Shown: positions 45,601-57,167, counted from the stretch's first letter. The stretch is 64,000 nt of DNA from Pseudoscleropodium purum (GCA_963969395.1 OZ017797.1:1240001-1304000); one strand, 5' to 3'. The notes: a model not told the origin generated them from the letters alone. Numbers and translations: made by a program.

Positions 45601-46799
45601 TTATTAACACGACGTTCTTGGACCCCACTTGTTCAATGAACTTTTCCAACACAGCTGCCAAGTACTCCGCATTTTTTTCACAACCACTTGTATCCACAGA
45701 TCCAAGAAATTCTTCACCTACGGATAATACAAGCATGGCATTGATGAGAGGTCGATTAGTCACGGAGCTCCATCCATCAATGGACAATGTTGCTCCAAAT
45801 TTTTGAATGCTATCTTCAGTCCGTGCATTCAACTGTGTCTGAATGTTGGTCTTCGCCTCATTCAACAATTTGTACCGAAGGTCGTGGTATGAGGGAGGAA
45901 TGTATGGCCTACCGAACGCAGCTGTTTTCTTCACTGCTTCTTTAAAAGCTGGATTTCGAGCCACGGAAAATGGTATGTTCGCCGAATAAAAAAAATTTGC
46001 CCACACTGAATGTAATTTGCGTCTATGACCTTCTTCAAACCCATTCACTAAGCTCCCTTGCCTCTGAGGCCTAGAACTTGATGCCCTCGGGGTTTCACGT
46101 TCACCAGAAGCTTCCGTACTCAAAGTCATTTCAGTTGTGGCACATACCATTGATACCAATTCTTTGGACGCTGGACAAGAGTCTTCGTGGTCAGAATGCG
46201 ACACAGCCTTTCCGGCCGAAAACTCTTGGACATCTGAAGGGCCAAGGTTGCCATCCACATTGTCCATTACAACGCGTTTTGGAAAAACTCCTTTGCAATG
46301 CCAAAATAAATCTCGAACTGCCATTGATAATCGTGGACAAAGGCTCACCCCTTTATCACGTACACCTTCAGGCCCAGAATAGCCTAAGTGGCTGAACATA
46401 CGGCTGAGTTTCCTTGACATGCTCGCTTTGCAAAGCCTACATTTTACTTTACCACCCTCTTGCACACTAAACCAAGGAGAAAAATCCCCCGTTGGTTTGG
46501 CCACCATACTGACAAGTGTATGTTTTACCTCAATTTCAAAAGAAACCAATAGAATGTTTTCAATTTGAAACCCACAACGTGACAATGTATACAATATCAA
46601 TGAAATTAGTTACACAAAGCTTTGAAAATCAAAGCCCCTCCGTCCACCGAACTATGCATTACCAAGCAAGAGACTCAATAAATTGAAGCTCATAGCCCTT
46701 GGAAATCTTAGCGTTCGGTTTTTCGAGAGTGAATACCAAAGCTTCTCTTCTAACATTTATAGTCCCCTTCAGAAAATTAAAGGTTCATTTTTAGGGTTT

Positions 46800-47040
46800 C
46801 CATTCAAAAACATGAAACGGCCCGGACAGGGCTGAAGCGGACGGGCGGATGGGGGCGAGCGGACCGGTCGGACGGGTCGGACAGGGCGGGCGGACGGGTC
46901 AGACGAGCGGACGCGGCGGACGGGGCGGTCGGACGGGACTATCCGCACTGTCCGCCTTTCGACGCCGTCCGCGCTTTGGACACACCGACCGCCCCACTTA
47001 AATACTGACCGCCGACGACGTCCGCCCAGCTGTCCATTGG
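46800..47040. promoter_or_regulatory. CGGACG-rich block upstream of the hAT transposase
   Basis: About 240 bp of dense GGGCGGACGG/GACGGGTCGG words, GC-rich inside an AT-rich surrounding, about 300 bp upstream of the transposase ATG. The same words fill the element's ends. It is probably the promoter and a possible transposase-binding region; this is inference from position and repetition. Confidence 0.6.
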
Positions 47041-47045
47041 AGCAT

Positions 47046-48960
47046 TCTAAGAGGTCGATATTACTCAAAAAGAGCGGTAACATTTCAAAAAAAACAGCCT
47101 AATAATCACTGCTAAATGAGAATCAATGTAATTGATTTATCATTTTATTTTTAAAAAAAATGTAAACCCTAAATCCTATACCCTAATTACCCTAAACCTT
47201 TACCTTTCTCCCCTAAATTGTTTTACGAATGAGGGGAATGTGGTTAAGTTAAATACGTTTGGATTATTTACTCATATTATCCTTCTAAATAGGTTTTGAA
47301 AAGATCTGAAGATGGTGGGGGTTTTTTTAAAGTTCATTAGGAAATCAAATGTTTTGCAGAAATAATCAATTCCTTTTTCATCATAAGCAAATGAAAATTT
47401 AAAAAAAGACCCCAATACATAATTAGAATAACAGTTTAATGGATTTCAACCTCATGATATTTAATGAAAGGTTGTGTTTTCTAATTAGAAGTGCATCACG
47501 ATCTTCAAATGAACATTGAGTCTTTCATATTTTTTAATGAAATTTTGATTAGATTTGAAAACAAAGAAAAAGAATCAATGTTTTAACTTTCAAATTATAT
47601 ATGGCTATATTTTTCCTTAAAAACATAGAAAAATTCGTTACTTGAGTTGATTGAGTAGAATACATTATACACTTATACATGTGCTATATTTATTTTGAAG
47701 GGTAATTCCAATATTCTTATTTCAAATGTTTTTAAATATTAATTTAAAAAAAAAAAGGGTTCATTGTTTAAAGATCTAAAAAATTGACAAACATAATTTC
47801 TATTATAAATAGGAATTGAATTCGGGATTCGAATTTTGAAATGATTCAAATGAACAAGATATTGATTATAAAATATTTCTTTGTTTGAGTTTTCAAAATG
47901 AATTCACGAAACAATTGCAAACTTTTGAACTTAGGTATATGATATTGTTTTTGGTTTGTACTTTGTAGAGTATAATACTTCAATTTTAATCCTAAATAAA
48001 TGAAAAAATTCCACATGAATGAAATGTTTCTATGTATTGCACAAAGATTTCTACCAATTACTATGATAATTAAATACATTGTTACATTTCATAAAATATT
48101 CTACATAGAAAGAAAAAATCATTTTAGTTTTCAATCATGATAAACGATGTCTTCTACTCTTTCTGTTATATGTTCGTTTTGTATAACGTGTACATTGTAC
48201 AATCTTTGAGAGCAGGGAAGTTCATTTTTGACTCTCATTGAAATAGAAAATATATTTGTGTTTGGATTTTGAAATCATTATCTCATTATGTATTCTACGG
48301 TCTTGCAAGAATGCATCTTGCTCCTTCTTTTGAATCCTTTTGATATTTTTTTTTTTTCCTTTGCTTTCTCATAGGGCTCTTGTTCTCTTGTTCTCTTCAT
48401 TTGACCAGCCTATTTGGCTTGGCTCTTAGTTTTTGTTTTTTTTAATGCAATGGTTTATGCATATGTTATAAAAAATATATATTATTTATTTAAAATTAAT
48501 ATATTGATGAACAAACGCATAAAAGCATTGAATGCTTTCACATTTAAAGTTATAAATCTATCATAAATCACTCTTGCAAATTTGAATGATTGAATCGAAA
48601 ATTTGAAAATGTAATTACAAGAGCTTTCAATTCAATCAATTGCATAAATCATAAATGTTGAAATGCAACTCGTATGAGTTTAGCATCTATGAAGATTAAT
48701 TCATGCCATCCACATGCAATTTTCCAATTTAATAAAATGCAATTGAGTACTTCAATTTCTTTCTTTTCAATTCTCCAAGTAACATTCACTTCATATCTTT
48801 CTCTATTTGTTTATTTAATTTTTGGGAACAAATGGAGAAACCATCTTTGTCTATATTTGCACATGCACTCTTATTTGATTGATGAAGAATAGATCTATGA
48901 AATATATAATCATTGATTTGTTCATGTTGATTTATCTAATATATTTTATATATGTATATA

Positions 48961-49057
<97 letters not shown>

Positions 49058-49905
49058 TTAAAGGAGTATGGAAGACAAGATTGACAGATTGTGTTCAAAT
49101 GTTGTTGATTTTGAAATGATTTAGTACTATATCATTTATAAGAATATTATAATAGTATTATGTTCTAATATTCCTAAAACAATTGCAACAAATATTAAAA
49201 TACATGCTAAGTTAGGTTTGTTAGCCTACCAATTGTTCATTAATAGACATAATTGAGTAGCCCCCTTAAATGAAACACTCAATATCTAATATCTTACAAT
49301 CCAAATGGTGGATTTGTCTAAAATTTGTTCCACATCTTTTCCAACTAATTTACTACAAGATCCTACGGTTACATATGCCCAAAAGTATTTTTCTTCCAAG
49401 ACTTGGTATTTGCACTACTACTGGCAGTTTTGAAGTGTTTTTAGTGAAAAGAACTTTAGAGGTTAAACATCTATACCATGAGATTTTGAAAAAAGAACAA
49501 TTTGCTTCATTGGGGATAACTATAAGTCCATGCTCTTTTTCGATAGCCAAAACACACTTGCAAGGACTTGGACATTTAGCGGTTCACTAAGTGATTAGAC
49601 GTCAACTAATTCAATTTCATAGTAGAATTTTTATTCAACTACCTTCTTACAATTGCTTTATACACAATGCAATGTGAATATTTGGATACATATATTAAAC
49701 GTCGCAATCCTTTCGTGAATTTTTGCACATTTTAGCTCATATCTTTGTACAAAAATATCATTTACCAAGAATTCATAAATTTGGTCATAAAGGAAGGCTA
49801 CCTTTTTTAATTTCAAATTTTACAATGAATAAATGAAAAGTTAGTTGAACTATACAGTGCCATGAAGACCTCTGTTTATTGTGCAAAATATGGGTTTAGG
49901 GTCGC
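47046..49905. other. AT-rich spacer between the two hAT genes
   Basis: About 2.9 kb with no credible coding frame; short frames such as 49270-49590 show no family. It contains a long TA microsatellite and separates the divergent promoters of the transposase and kinase-like genes. Confidence 0.5.
48945..49056. repeat. (TA)n microsatellite
   Basis: An almost pure TA run of about 100 bp. It would extrude as a cruciform easily and is prone to length change. Confidence 0.95.
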
Positions 49906-49917
49906 TTTAGGGTCAAA

Positions 49918-50195
49918 CCACCCCGTCCGCCCAGACCTCGTCCGCCCCGATACCTGTCCGCCTTCCGCCCTGTCCGCCCCATCCGCCCCAATACCCGTCC
50001 GCCCTGTCCTCCATCCGCCCTGTCCGTCGGATCCGGCGTCCGCCCTGACCGCCCCGTCCGCCCCGTTACGGCGATACGTCCGCCCCCCTGGACCGTCCGA
50101 TTGGGCGGACGGGGCTCTAGGGTTTCGGGGAGGCGGACGGCCGATGCGTCCGCCACCCCCGGCCCATCTGATCGGGCGGATGGTTTAGGGCCGTC
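49918..50195. promoter_or_regulatory. GTCCGCC-rich block upstream of the kinase-like gene
   Basis: About 280 bp of CCGTCCGCCC/GGGCGGACGG words, ending about 200 bp before the ATG at 50394. It mirrors the block upstream of the transposase, giving each of the two divergent genes its own copy. Confidence 0.6.
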
Positions 50196-50393
50196 CGCAT
50201 TGTCACTTTTGCTTTGTCCCTTGCGAATGCAAGGTGGAGCGGAGAGCTTGGTGGTTCATACTCCATTGGCTCCTTTCCGAGGCAAGGCAAGAGTGATTTA
50301 TTGGGGCCTCCTTGTTGCCAATTTTTTGGACACTTGCGCGTGAATTCAATTTCAAATTAAAAAATTTGATCTATATCAATTTCATTTGTCACG

Positions 50394-51887
50394 ATGACGA
50401 AGGGGAAGAAGAAGGTTGCGAAGCTAAAACATGGAGAGGGACCATCAAACTTGGAGGTAGCTCGTCAAAGTCCTTCGGAGGAATACAAAAAATTCATGAT
50501 CGAGCGCATCGTTGAATTTTATGAATCGGAAACAACATTGTCTTTAGACAATAAGTACATCAGATATCAAGAGGAGTGCGTGTCTAAATTCAAGGTAGAC
50601 ATGACACAGATGTTGTTGGATGCATTGAATGTGGCGAAGTGGCATGACGAAATGCATAAAACGTACTTCACCAAATGTTTGGAGAACAAGGTTCATGACG
50701 CTTTGTGGAATTCCAAAGTCATTTTGGTTAAATATGGCAAGGAATATCGACCCAATGACGCCCAGTTTGAAGAAGTGATTCTGAAAGCGGACTTATTTAG
50801 AGGGCGATGTGCTCCATTCGCCAAAACGCACAATCGAGTTGGTTCAATTGGTTGGTGGAAAAGCAATGATGGAGTTGCTGAAGCGGAAAGGAACAAACGG
50901 CACCTCATAGCACTTCCAGATATAGCACGCGTGATTGCTGTTGATGATAGAACGATGAGAGGTGGATATGCAACGATTCGAAAGGTTCGTATTGAAGGAT
51001 GTCTAGGAATACTTCCGTATTGGGAGTTTGCGGCAAAGAAATCCATTCACCACCAAACTCGACCCGATCTTGCAAAGCTAGAACATCAAAACGAATCAAT
51101 GGCTGTTCGAAATCCACACGCGGGTGTGATACGGTTTGCTGCGGTGCATGGAACGACGTGTGAAGGTTATGTGTATTGGTGGAATGGTGGAACTCTTCGA
51201 CAAATGTTGAATATGGATAAGGACTTTCCAGACAACATTCAAATCCATTTGATGTATACGAATCCAACCGAAGAGGAGGTTGTAAAAGCTCACCATTTAG
51301 AACGATATCGGAAGAAGCGCACGGAGTTGACATGGGCGTTTATGCATATAATGTATGCAGTGCATCTTGCTGGACATTTGCACAATGATCTTTCTCCGGA
51401 CAACATCTTGTTGCATTTTCCAGAGGATGAGTCACGTGTGTACATTGGAGTTTGCGATTGGGGCATGACCACCTTAGCTTCTCAACCAATGAAGTCTTTG
51501 TATACATTTACATCAGCAAATGAGATGAAACAGACTTTGCAGAGGAGATGGTGGGTGGATCCACGTATTGCATATTTGCATAAAGCAGGTGCAGATGTGG
51601 AAGTCATTCCAATGTATTCACGTAAGTCGAAAGAGTATGCTATTCGAAAAATTGCTCGGCGGATGAATGGAAACAACATGTCAGAGGCGTATTTCAACGT
51701 GCTACGAAAAACACCTAGTGCGACACAATTTGCCTTTCATGACTTTGCAAAAGTGTTTTATACTTATTTGAAGCGCATTTCTTCGAAGACTAACGATGAA
51801 AATACTAGTTTGGCCCATGTGATTACGCGATTTTCTAATATATATCGTTGGCCGATGCCAGATGAACATTTCCGCCATTTATATTAG
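50394..51887 (+). CDS. Protein-kinase-like cargo gene of the hAT element, 497 aa
   Basis: A single intact exon from ATG at 50394 to TAG. Residues 1-180 are a helical, charged N-terminal region with no recognised family. The C-terminal 310 residues show kinase landmarks in order: GGYATIRKVRI as a glycine-loop-like strand (about 190), EFAAKKSIH with the ATP-binding Lys (about 216), a possible helix-C Glu in LAKLEHQNES (about 231-235), HNDLSPDNILLHF as the catalytic loop (about 330) and CDWG in place of DFG (about 355). Then comes QRRWWVDPRIAYL, near where an APE region would lie. The loop has Asn where RD kinases have Arg, but the catalytic Asp, Asn and metal-binding Asp are present, so activity is possible. 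The gene is divergent from the transposase and inside its terminal repeats. Atypical kinase-like ORFs occur in some eukaryotic repeats; the role here is unknown. Confidence 0.75.
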   Translation: MTKGKKKVAKLKHGEGPSNLEVARQSPSEEYKKFMIERIVEFYESETTLSLDNKYIRYQEECVSKFKVDMTQMLLDALNVAKWHDEMHKTYFTKCLENKVHDALWNSKVILVKYGKEYRPNDAQFEEVILKADLFRGRCAPFAKTHNRVGSIGWWKSNDGVAEAERNKRHLIALPDIARVIAVDDRTMRGGYATIRKVRIEGCLGILPYWEFAAKKSIHHQTRPDLAKLEHQNESMAVRNPHAGVIRFAAVHGTTCEGYVYWWNGGTLRQMLNMDKDFPDNIQIHLMYTNPTEEEVVKAHHLERYRKKRTELTWAFMHIMYAVHLAGHLHNDLSPDNILLHFPEDESRVYIGVCDWGMTTLASQPMKSLYTFTSANEMKQTLQRRWWVDPRIAYLHKAGADVEVIPMYSRKSKEYAIRKIARRMNGNNMSEAYFNVLRKTPSATQFAFHDFAKVFYTYLKRISSKTNDENTSLAHVITRFSNIYRWPMPDEHFRHLY

Positions 51888-52225
51888 ATTGGTAGTGCAG
51901 AAGTAGTAGTTGAATAGGTTATATAGGCATTAAAAATTAGTTTAGAAATATAGAGTTGGAATGAAAAAAATTATATGTGCAATTAGCCAAATGTGCACAA
52001 TATATGGTATTCTACATTAAATTGAATACATTTTGCCCATATTGATTATGTTTGTATTTGTATTGATCTCGATTTTTTAAATAGTATATATATATATTTG
52101 AAGTCACAAACTTTTTTAGTTTGCCTTCTGAAAATGAATTGGAATTTTTTCATAGTTTCAAGACTATCATGGACTCATGGTCAAACTTTATAATCTTTTA
52201 AATTGTTTAAAGATTAAGGGAGTGA
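51888..52225. other. 3' flank of the kinase-like gene
   Basis: AT-rich sequence with TATATATATA at 52086; no gene seen. It probably contains the polyadenylation region. Confidence 0.4.
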
Positions 52226-52429
52226 CCGCGGGGCAGTTTGGGTAGGGCAGTCGGGGGAAATAGGGCCGTCAAAGCGGACGGGGCAGATGGGCGGGGCGAA
52301 CGGGGTGACAAGCGGACGGGGCGGTCCCAATGAACGCTGCGTCCGCGGGGACCGCGAATGTCAGCGGACGCTGCGGACACAGCGTCCGCGTCCAGACGTC
52401 CCGGACGTCCGGACGTCGTGTCAACCCTG
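52226..52429. repeat. hAT right terminal region rich in CGGACG
   Basis: Dense GCGGACGGGGC, GGACGTCCGGACGTC words lead to the terminal GTCAACCCTG. This is the mirror image of the left end in word content, but beyond the first 10 bp the two ends are not aligned base for base. Confidence 0.75.
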
Positions 52430-52437
52430 ACTCCATA
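52430..52437. repeat. Right 8-bp target duplication of the hAT transposon (ACTCCATA)
   Basis: Identical to 30542-30549. Confidence 0.9.
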
Positions 52438-53790
52438 GATAGAATTCAAACCACCACTTGCAAATGCAATAGATGAAGAGACACTTGGGGGTTTAAAGAA
52501 AAGCTTAGAAGTTGATAAAATTAGTGGGAAATCTTAAAGAAGTGATTTTGACCATTAGAAGTTGGATAAACCAATAATTGCATTAGATAAAAAGATAAGA
52601 GGTTGCAATTGTCAATTATTGTGTGGAAATTAGAGCCAATATTCCATAGAGGTAAAAGTCAGCATTTAGCATGAAATAATGAAAGGAGGATAGTGAGAGA
52701 AGAAAAAGAAAGAATAGAATTAGAAAAAAAAAGTGCCAGCTTACGCCCAACTTGTATTAAAACCACTTTTTTAAGCGGTAAGAAAAAATTCCAAGAAAGA
52801 CTCTAATATAGCAAATGATGGGAATTTTGAAGATGTATTTGACCACCTCTTAGATGAAGCAAATTTCGAGGTAAGTTACTAGTTCTTCCGATTTCTATTT
52901 CATTTATAAGATAGACATTTCTACATTTGGCCGAACTTCAATTGCAAGTCAAAAGTAACTCACCAATCCTTCTATGATTGCATTGTAACTACATTATGTC
53001 TTGAAAGTTCTAAAACAACTTTTTTTCTCTAGGCTATAAGCTCATTTTGCCTTGTGATCCATCAAAAATTGTAGCCAACCACCAATTAAAATGAATTAAG
53101 TATATCAAATGAGAAATACATCACTTAACTAAAATAAAGCAAAAATCACTAGAGAACTATAAAAATCACCTAACATAGAACTACAAAACTTAATTGAACT
53201 ACTTGAAATCACCTACAAAACTCACCTATAAAACTTATATGAACTAAAAATTTACCATATAAAAAAAGAAAAAAGAAAAAAAAGGTGATCAACAAAAAAC
53301 AAGAAGATGACAAACAATAAACAACAAATAGTAAAATAGAGCAAACAACCAACTTGAAACAATAAACAACAAACAATAGAAGATAACAAATAACAAACAA
53401 TAAAAAATACTCAAGAGAATGTAACTAACTACTACATTCAAGAGGTGGCTGCTAACCTAAACCTTCACTTAGAAGCAAGAGACAAGAACAAGAGGAAAAA
53501 ATGAGAGGAGTTTGACAATTAAAAAGCAAGAAAGAACCAAAAATAAGGAAAAAAAAGTAAAAAGAGGTTGATGAACAAGAAGCAAGGAAGAAAAAAAAAG
53601 AAAACATGAAAAGAGATTGATGAGCAAGAAGTAAGAAAAAGACGTATTAAAAAAGCAATTGCTAAACTAAATCCTAATTATAAACAAGAGATGAAATCCT
53701 CACCATTCATCTTCAATAAGCCCAAATGCAATCATAGTATGCTAGGGATCTTGGAAGCAATCTTACTCTCCCGCATTATTGATTTTTTCT
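52438..53790. other. A-rich region without a gene
   Basis: Long stretches of A-rich low-complexity sequence, such as repeated ACAATAAACAACAAA words at 53300-53400. No coding frame or RNA gene was recognised. Confidence 0.5.
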
Positions 53791-53791
53791 C

Positions 53792-54345
53792 TATAAGGGA
53801 GCTTGTTGTGAGATCATGTGTGGAGAGATGAAGTTCAGTGAAAAGATTAATTGTCTGGTGGGATGTGTTTTTGTGAGGAGTGGGGGATGGTTTTTTGAGA
53901 AGTCTAGGTTATGATCTAGGATTACATTTGGTGAAATATGGCAGACTTCATGCCATCCTTGTTGGCATTCTTAGGAATTTTTTTTCTTTTTTTTCTTTTT
54001 TCTTTTTTCTATTTTGGAAGCTTTTCTTCTTTCGGTTATTTTTGGTTGATTGGTGCTTCTTCTAAAAGCTTGTGGTTTATGGAGAAAAGTGAGTAGATGT
54101 TTGTGGCAGTAGGTCTTTGGAAAAAGTCTTGGTGGGGTGAGTTTTTGTTTTTTGGTTAATTTGTGTCGATTGTCTTAGGATTCTTGAGGTGAGACTAGGT
54201 TTTATGAAAAAGGGTTTATAAGGGAGCATGAAGGAGCTTGTTGTGAGATCAAGGATGGAGTGATGAGGTTTGGTGGTAGGATCCATTACCTCCTTGGATG
54301 TGTTTTTGTGAGGAGTAGGGGATGGTTTTTTGAGAAGTCTAGAGT
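53792..54345. repeat. Direct repeat, two units of about 115 bp, about 440 bp apart
   Basis: Units at about 53800-53913 and 54237-54350 share GAGCTTGTTGTGAGATCA at the start. They also share TGTGTTTTTGTGAGGAGT, GGGGATGGTTTTTTGAG and AAGTCTAG. The origin is unknown; they could be remnants of terminal or tandem repeats. Confidence 0.65.
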
Positions 54346-54634
54346 TATGATGATGGTGGTGGTTCAATAAACTACAAGTTAGGTGATTTATAGCTATACA
54401 AGTGTTTTGTATACATAAAGAAAGGTTGGTTCCTAATATAAGATTTCCTAACTGAATTCCTTTATTCGAGGCTATAATTACTTCAAAAGCTGTCATAGTA
54501 GAGTCGACAGTTATGTTTCAATTTGGCGACTCACTAATGAAGATGTCAAGAAGAAATTCTATTTTCAAATTGGATGGTATGTAGAAGGTGAGGGTGTTGA
54601 GTGACAATGTTTACACCAAAGTGGAGCTCAAAAA

Positions 54635-54886
54635 CACTGTAAAAAAACCTGTGTTTTAGGTGACAAGCCTAATTTTTTTAAAGGGATTTTAAGTAATGAG
54701 CCCAATTTTTTTAAATGGATTTTAGGTGATGTTTAATACAACAAACCCATGTTTTTATGGCAACAAAATGTTCAACATAACATCAATGTAGACAAAAAAA
54801 AAACATGGATTTGTTGCATTAAACATCACCTAAAATCCGTTTTAAAAAATTAGGGCTCATCACCTAAAAATGGGTTTCTTATAGTG
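54635..54886. mobile_element. CACTA-type MITE, 252 bp
   Basis: It begins CACTGTAAAAAAACC and ends in the reverse complement of CACTATAAGAAACCC, which resembles the CACTACAAGAAA ends of plant CACTA transposons. It is flanked by AAA on both sides, matching their 3-bp duplication. The two halves are inverted repeats around TTTAGGTGATGTTTAAT, so it can fold into one long hairpin. No coding capacity. Confidence 0.8.
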
Positions 54887-54889
54887 AAA

Positions 54890-56360
54890 TGCCGAGGTCA
54901 CATGGCACATGGTGTATATGAAGGTACATGGGTGTAGTTGCAAACCCTTCAAAACTTGGGTAAAGAAGTTGGAGTATGAGCTAGGACAAGAGGATACTAG
55001 ATTAGATGATCCCGCTTTCTTGGTCAAAAATATTTTCAAGCTTAAAGGATTTTTTAGATTTAAGCCCTAAACTTCTTGATGTGTGCGACTTTCTGGATAC
55101 ACTTTAGATGCAATTTACAACCTTCTATGAAGATGAGGCCTTTAGTAATGTAATAGCTTATCATAGGGTACTTTTCTCGCCCTTTGATGGGGAACTTGCC
55201 ACAATGTCTTATGCAAACTTTTTATAGACTGAGCACAAGTTAATGGGGCCACTTAGAAAACTTCACACTATAAGAAACTCATGTTTTAGGTGATGGATTT
55301 TAGGTGACATTTAATGTAACGACTCATGTTTTTATGTTAACAATAGTGTTTGCCATAACATCAAGATATTATGGCAAACACTATTGTTAACATAAAAACA
55401 TGAGTCGTTACATTAGATGTTACCTAAAATCCATCATCTAAAATATGAATTTTTTATAGTGTGAGGAGCAATGGTTGGCTTACGCAATGGACTATGCCAA
55501 ATCCAAATATGTATGGGACCTTGTGGCTAGAGGCTATATTTTGCCCAAGATAGACAAGGGGGCATGACATCGCATTTTTCACAAAATTGAAGCTTGTAAC
55601 GAAGCGACAAAGAACTTTGACAACATCATACTCCTTCACCAAGTTGACAAAGGATGCCAACAATTGTGATTGGATATGGTAAAGTATTTTATAGTATTCA
55701 AATCTGTGACTTAAAGAAATGATATTGCCCGTATATTTTCCAATTCAAATTGAAAACAAAACCTATTCGTCAATAGAAATGTCAGACTCCTTTGTAGTGT
55801 CCCCCCAAAAGACTTGTCTCGGAAAAAAAAAGCTAAATTGGTAAACCTGTTAAAGACCTTTAAGGATCTTCAAAACATGTCTAGGTGGCTTCACATCCTA
55901 ACCACCACCACTTCTATGCATTTTCACTATCTTACAAGTGTCTTTAGCGAAAAAAAATGCAAGTAGTTGATTACTTTGAAAACCTCAAGTTTGGAATGTA
56001 TGCAATGGAGCTATTGCAACTATTCATGCAATAGGTTGTGAAGTGTACAAAATTGTTCCAAAGCTAGCAACATTCAGGAATTTTCAACTCTACAATGTAT
56101 TGTTGCCTTCTTGCTTGTATATTATTGCATAACGTTGCCTTCCTCTCTTTACCTTTCGATAGTCAAGTTTCTTGAAGATTGGAAATGGCGATCTTATTTC
56201 TTTTGTGCAATGGTCGTGTTCTTTTGGTGGATTATTCTTATAGGTAATTAGGAATGCTACTGAATCAATTCACGTGTTGTTCCTGTTCATCTCCTAGTTA
56301 TGCTTGCTGGCTTTATCAGATTCATCGATGATGGGTGCCTAAGAAAAGAACAGAGTACAG
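54890..56360 (+). other. Decayed coding-like sequence around the MITEs
   Basis: Short plus-strand stretches read like protein (for example AYAMDYAKSKYVWDLVARG after 55474) but are broken by many stops. This is probably the remnant of an old transposon gene; the family could not be named. Confidence 0.3.
55266..55461. mobile_element. CACTA-type foldback MITE, 196 bp
   Basis: It begins CACTATAAGAAACTCATG and ends in the reverse complement of CACTATAAAAAATTCAT. The inner arms (GGCAAACACTATTGTTAAC, then ATAAAAACATGAGTCGT and TTACATTA) pair almost perfectly around a short loop near 55360. Flanks are TCA and TGA, so the 3-bp duplication has one mismatch. It is related to the MITE at 54635. Confidence 0.8.
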
Positions 56361-56363
56361 GAA

Positions 56364-56552
56364 TTGGGAATAGCCTTCGACTACAGGAGCAAGTTTAGTG
56401 AAGCTAAGGTTAAGACGAAGCAACGGAAGATTGTCGTGATGCACGAGCTTTTTGTGGCGTGTGTTTCTGACATTCCAAATGACAAAGGAGTGAAGGTTCC
56501 GAAGTATGAGTACGATGCACGCCGAAGTGTAGCAAATAGCAATCCACAGTAG
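56364..56552 (+). CDS. Small hypothetical ORF, 62 aa
   Basis: Lys-rich frame (FSEAKVKTKQRKIVVMHELF). Its base composition is more balanced than the flanks. It could be an exon of a decayed gene; no family recognised. Confidence 0.2.
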   Translation: MGIAFDYRSKFSEAKVKTKQRKIVVMHELFVACVSDIPNDKGVKVPKYEYDARRSVANSNPQ

Positions 56553-57167
56553 ATAAAATACATCCCATATGTCATAAGACCTTACAATTTGCTGTGGTTT
56601 ACTTTAATTAAAATCCCTTGAATAGTTAGTAGAGGAGGAAGTCTACTTATATTTTTTCTCCTTGCTGAATTGTTTCAAACTTACTTTGATTAAATTCACT
56701 TTTTTCTTCTTGCATACTTTGATTTTACAACCTTTTGTAGTTTTGTTGTGTTTACTATTCTCAACAAGAAATGTTTTGTCATCCGTAGATCACATTCATC
56801 TATAAATTTTAGAAAATTTGTACATCTTTCATGACTCCATAATTTTCGGAGGACCATTCTTTGTATTCAATATCCTATGTTGTATTCATGATGTACAACT
56901 ACAAAGGTTAGTGTGACTTTGGGGATTTTTGAAATTGAATGATATAGGTTGAAAAGTGTGAATTGAATTGGTGCTTTTGCACTCTCACTTTTTCATTCCT
57001 TCTGAGGAATTGGATGAACATTTACCATGCCCAATTGCAAACATCCCTTTCCACCTTCTTTTCCAATTGTATCAGTTTTTGTGTTAATTTTTCTCTTTTT
57101 CGTGCATTTCTAATATGTATTGTTTAGTTCTATAAAGACTTTGTGGAGTTTGGTCATTTAAGAGATT

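Larger units (their letters stand above)
31031..46507 (-). pseudogene. hAT transposase (BED, DUF659, hAT dimerisation), broken
   Basis: Read from the ATG at 46507 (MVAKPTGDFSPW; the frame is open to 46600). A BED-type zinc finger (VKCRLCKASM ... HLGYSG, residues about 15-60) is followed by the DUF659 region with LSIDGWSSVTNRPLIN, then VVLITTNNAP and GCVVHALNLLLKDW, then the hAT C-terminal dimerisation region (AYAWWDFEG ... QPVSSSSCEQNWSNYFFVHN ... RNKLKPERAADLVYVY). An unusual acidic C-terminal extension of about 450 aa follows. Breaks: TGA at 45164-45166 after DDHF, where the family has Trp; loss of one A from an A-run at 44502-44509, which shifts the frame; and copy D with its nest (31045-43151). 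After D the frame runs DWRP to TAG at 31031. The family cuts and pastes DNA with 8-bp duplications, as seen around this element. Confidence 0.85.
30550..52429. mobile_element. Composite hAT transposon, 21.9 kb, with kinase-like cargo gene
   Basis: The ends are CAGGGTTGAC... and ...GTCAACCCTG, a perfect 10-bp inverted repeat of hAT type, flanked by the perfect 8-bp duplication ACTCCATA. Inside are a broken hAT transposase (minus strand), a 12.1-kb nest of four 3.28-kb elements in its 3' end, a 2.9-kb AT-rich spacer, and an intact protein-kinase-like gene (plus strand). Without the nest the element is about 9.8 kb. Blocks rich in CGGACG/GTCCGCC lie at both ends and upstream of both genes. The whole unit moved as one piece, since a single duplication flanks it. 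The transposase is now dead, so any further movement would need another source. Confidence 0.9.

Noticed and set aside
30550..47040. Two separate hAT elements, one for the transposase and one for the kinase-like gene
   Set aside because: No CAGGG/CCCTG terminus or 8-bp duplication is found near the inner GC-rich blocks; only the outermost ends pair, with identical duplications.
48879..49061. 60-aa frame rich in Ile and Tyr
   Set aside because: It is a translation of the (TA)n microsatellite.
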